From: Pseudomonadota bacterium
GTDB taxonomy: Bacteria > Pseudomonadota > Alphaproteobacteria > Rhizobiales > Devosiaceae
Direction: 5' to 3'
Assembly (NCBI GenBank): GCA_023436745.1
Contig: JAEZHZ010000085.1
Coordinates: 1-6,342, forward strand
DNA: 6,342 bases
Part shown: positions 5,774 through 6,342 of the stretch, piece by piece
Layout of the letters: each line of letters begins with the position of its first letter
Numbering within the stretch: the first letter of the stretch is position 1
Notes under the pieces: model-generated
The model's database searches: none
Seen by the model: only the letters and a program-made list of their open reading frames with translations
What the model was told of the DNA's origin: nothing
Made by a program: the position numbers and the translations under genes

Positions 5774-6342
5774 TCAGGCGGCGGCGCGCAGCGCCTCACC
5801 CACGAGGCCCTCCGCTGTAGTGCCGGTGATCCGCGCCGTCACGAGTTCCCCCGCCACCGAACCAGCAACCTGAACCGGCACGAACTGTTCCGTCCGCCCC
5901 AGACCGTCCCGCTCGACCAGCACGTTTTCGACATGGCCCACGCGGCTCTCGCACAGGGCCCTGAACTGCGTCTCGCCTTCCGCCCGCAGCATGCCGGCCC
6001 GCTGGCGCGCCACCCGCTTGTCCACCTGCGGCATCCGCGCCGCGGGCGTGCCGGGCCGCGGGGAATAGGGGAAGACGTGCACATAGGTGAGCCCCGCCTC
6101 GCCGATGATCCGGCGGGTGTTCTCGAACATGGCGTCCGTCTCGGTTGGGAACCCGGCAATGATGTCGGCGCCGAACACCATCTCGGGCCGGATCGAGCGC
6201 AGCTTGTCGACCACGGCCAGCGCGTCCGCCCGAAGGTGGCGCCGCTTCATCCGCTTGAGGATCATGTCGTCGCCCGACTGCAGCGACAGGTGCAGGTGGG
6301 GCATCAGCCGCCTGTCGGCCATCGCCTCGTAGAGCGCCGGAT
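5774..6342 (-). CDS. mtaB: tRNA N6-threonylcarbamoyladenosine methylthiotransferase MtaB (5' part beyond window)
   Basis: This is the C-terminal 188 residues of a radical-SAM methylthiotransferase that converts t6A to ms2t6A at position 37 of ANN-decoding tRNAs. The visible part begins inside the radical-SAM barrel. LMPHLHLSLQSGDDMILKRM leads into KRRH, followed by DIIAGFPTETDAMFENT and YVHVFPYSPRPGTPAARM, which are signatures of the MtaB/MiaB/RimO group. The last 60 or so residues (from VGHVENVLVERDG) form the TRAM RNA-binding domain. The two Fe-S cluster-binding Cys sets lie upstream of the window and cannot be checked. MtaB is preferred over MiaB and RimO for the RRH and SPRPGTPAARMP wording and for the ftsY neighbour. 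Typical full length is about 400-430 residues, so somewhat over half is missing. It ends 28 nt before ftsY on the same strand. Confidence 0.9.
   Translation of the reverse strand, partial: PALYEAMADRRLMPHLHLSLQSGDDMILKRMKRRHLRADALAVVDKLRSIRPEMVFGADIIAGFPTETDAMFENTRRIIGEAGLTYVHVFPYSPRPGTPAARMPQVDKRVARQRAGMLRAEGETQFRALCESRVGHVENVLVERDGLGRTEQFVPVQVAGSVAGELVTARITGTTAEGLVGEALRAAA

Overview
The window is an ordinary housekeeping stretch from a GC-rich alphaproteobacterium. The sequence is clearly high-GC, with G/C-ending codons throughout. A sphingomonad-type genome is my best guess, based on the mitochondrial-like succinate dehydrogenase subunits and the mtaB-ftsY neighbourhood. That placement is inference, not proof. 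There are seven genes plus one small unknown gene. All are on the minus strand except a Nudix hydrolase gene. Both window ends cut through genes: sdhB lacks its 3' end and mtaB lacks its 5' part.

Right to left on the minus strand, the larger block (3634 to 1) is a respiratory complex II operon: sdhC, sdhD, sdhA, a small exported cysteine protein, then sdhB. Gaps are 2 and 5 nt between the first three genes. There is a 1-nt TGATG overlap between sdhA and the small gene. A 46-nt spacer holding a strong hairpin precedes sdhB. The complex oxidises succinate to fumarate on SdhA (FAD), passes electrons through three Fe-S clusters in SdhB, and reduces quinone at the SdhB/C/D interface in the inner membrane. 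Nearly all textbook ligands are readable. The exception is in SdhA: the active-site Glu that normally follows the substrate-binding Thr is a Val (codon at 2068-2070).

The 215-nt divergent region (3635-3849) separates sdhC from a plus-strand NudK-like Nudix hydrolase that starts at a TTG codon (3850). It holds a plausible sdh promoter, two tandem 18-bp repeats containing a 19-bp near-perfect palindrome, and a long-armed inverted repeat around the -10 element. This is probably where the operon is controlled.

The Nudix gene converges on ftsY (signal recognition particle receptor), with a 48-nt gap holding a small hairpin. ftsY sits 28 nt downstream of mtaB (tRNA ms2t6A37 methylthiotransferase) on the minus strand, probably in one operon. 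I found no mobile element, CRISPR array, tRNA, rRNA or new defence-type system. The points worth a second look are the SdhA substitution, the small exported protein inside the operon, and the operator-like repeats.
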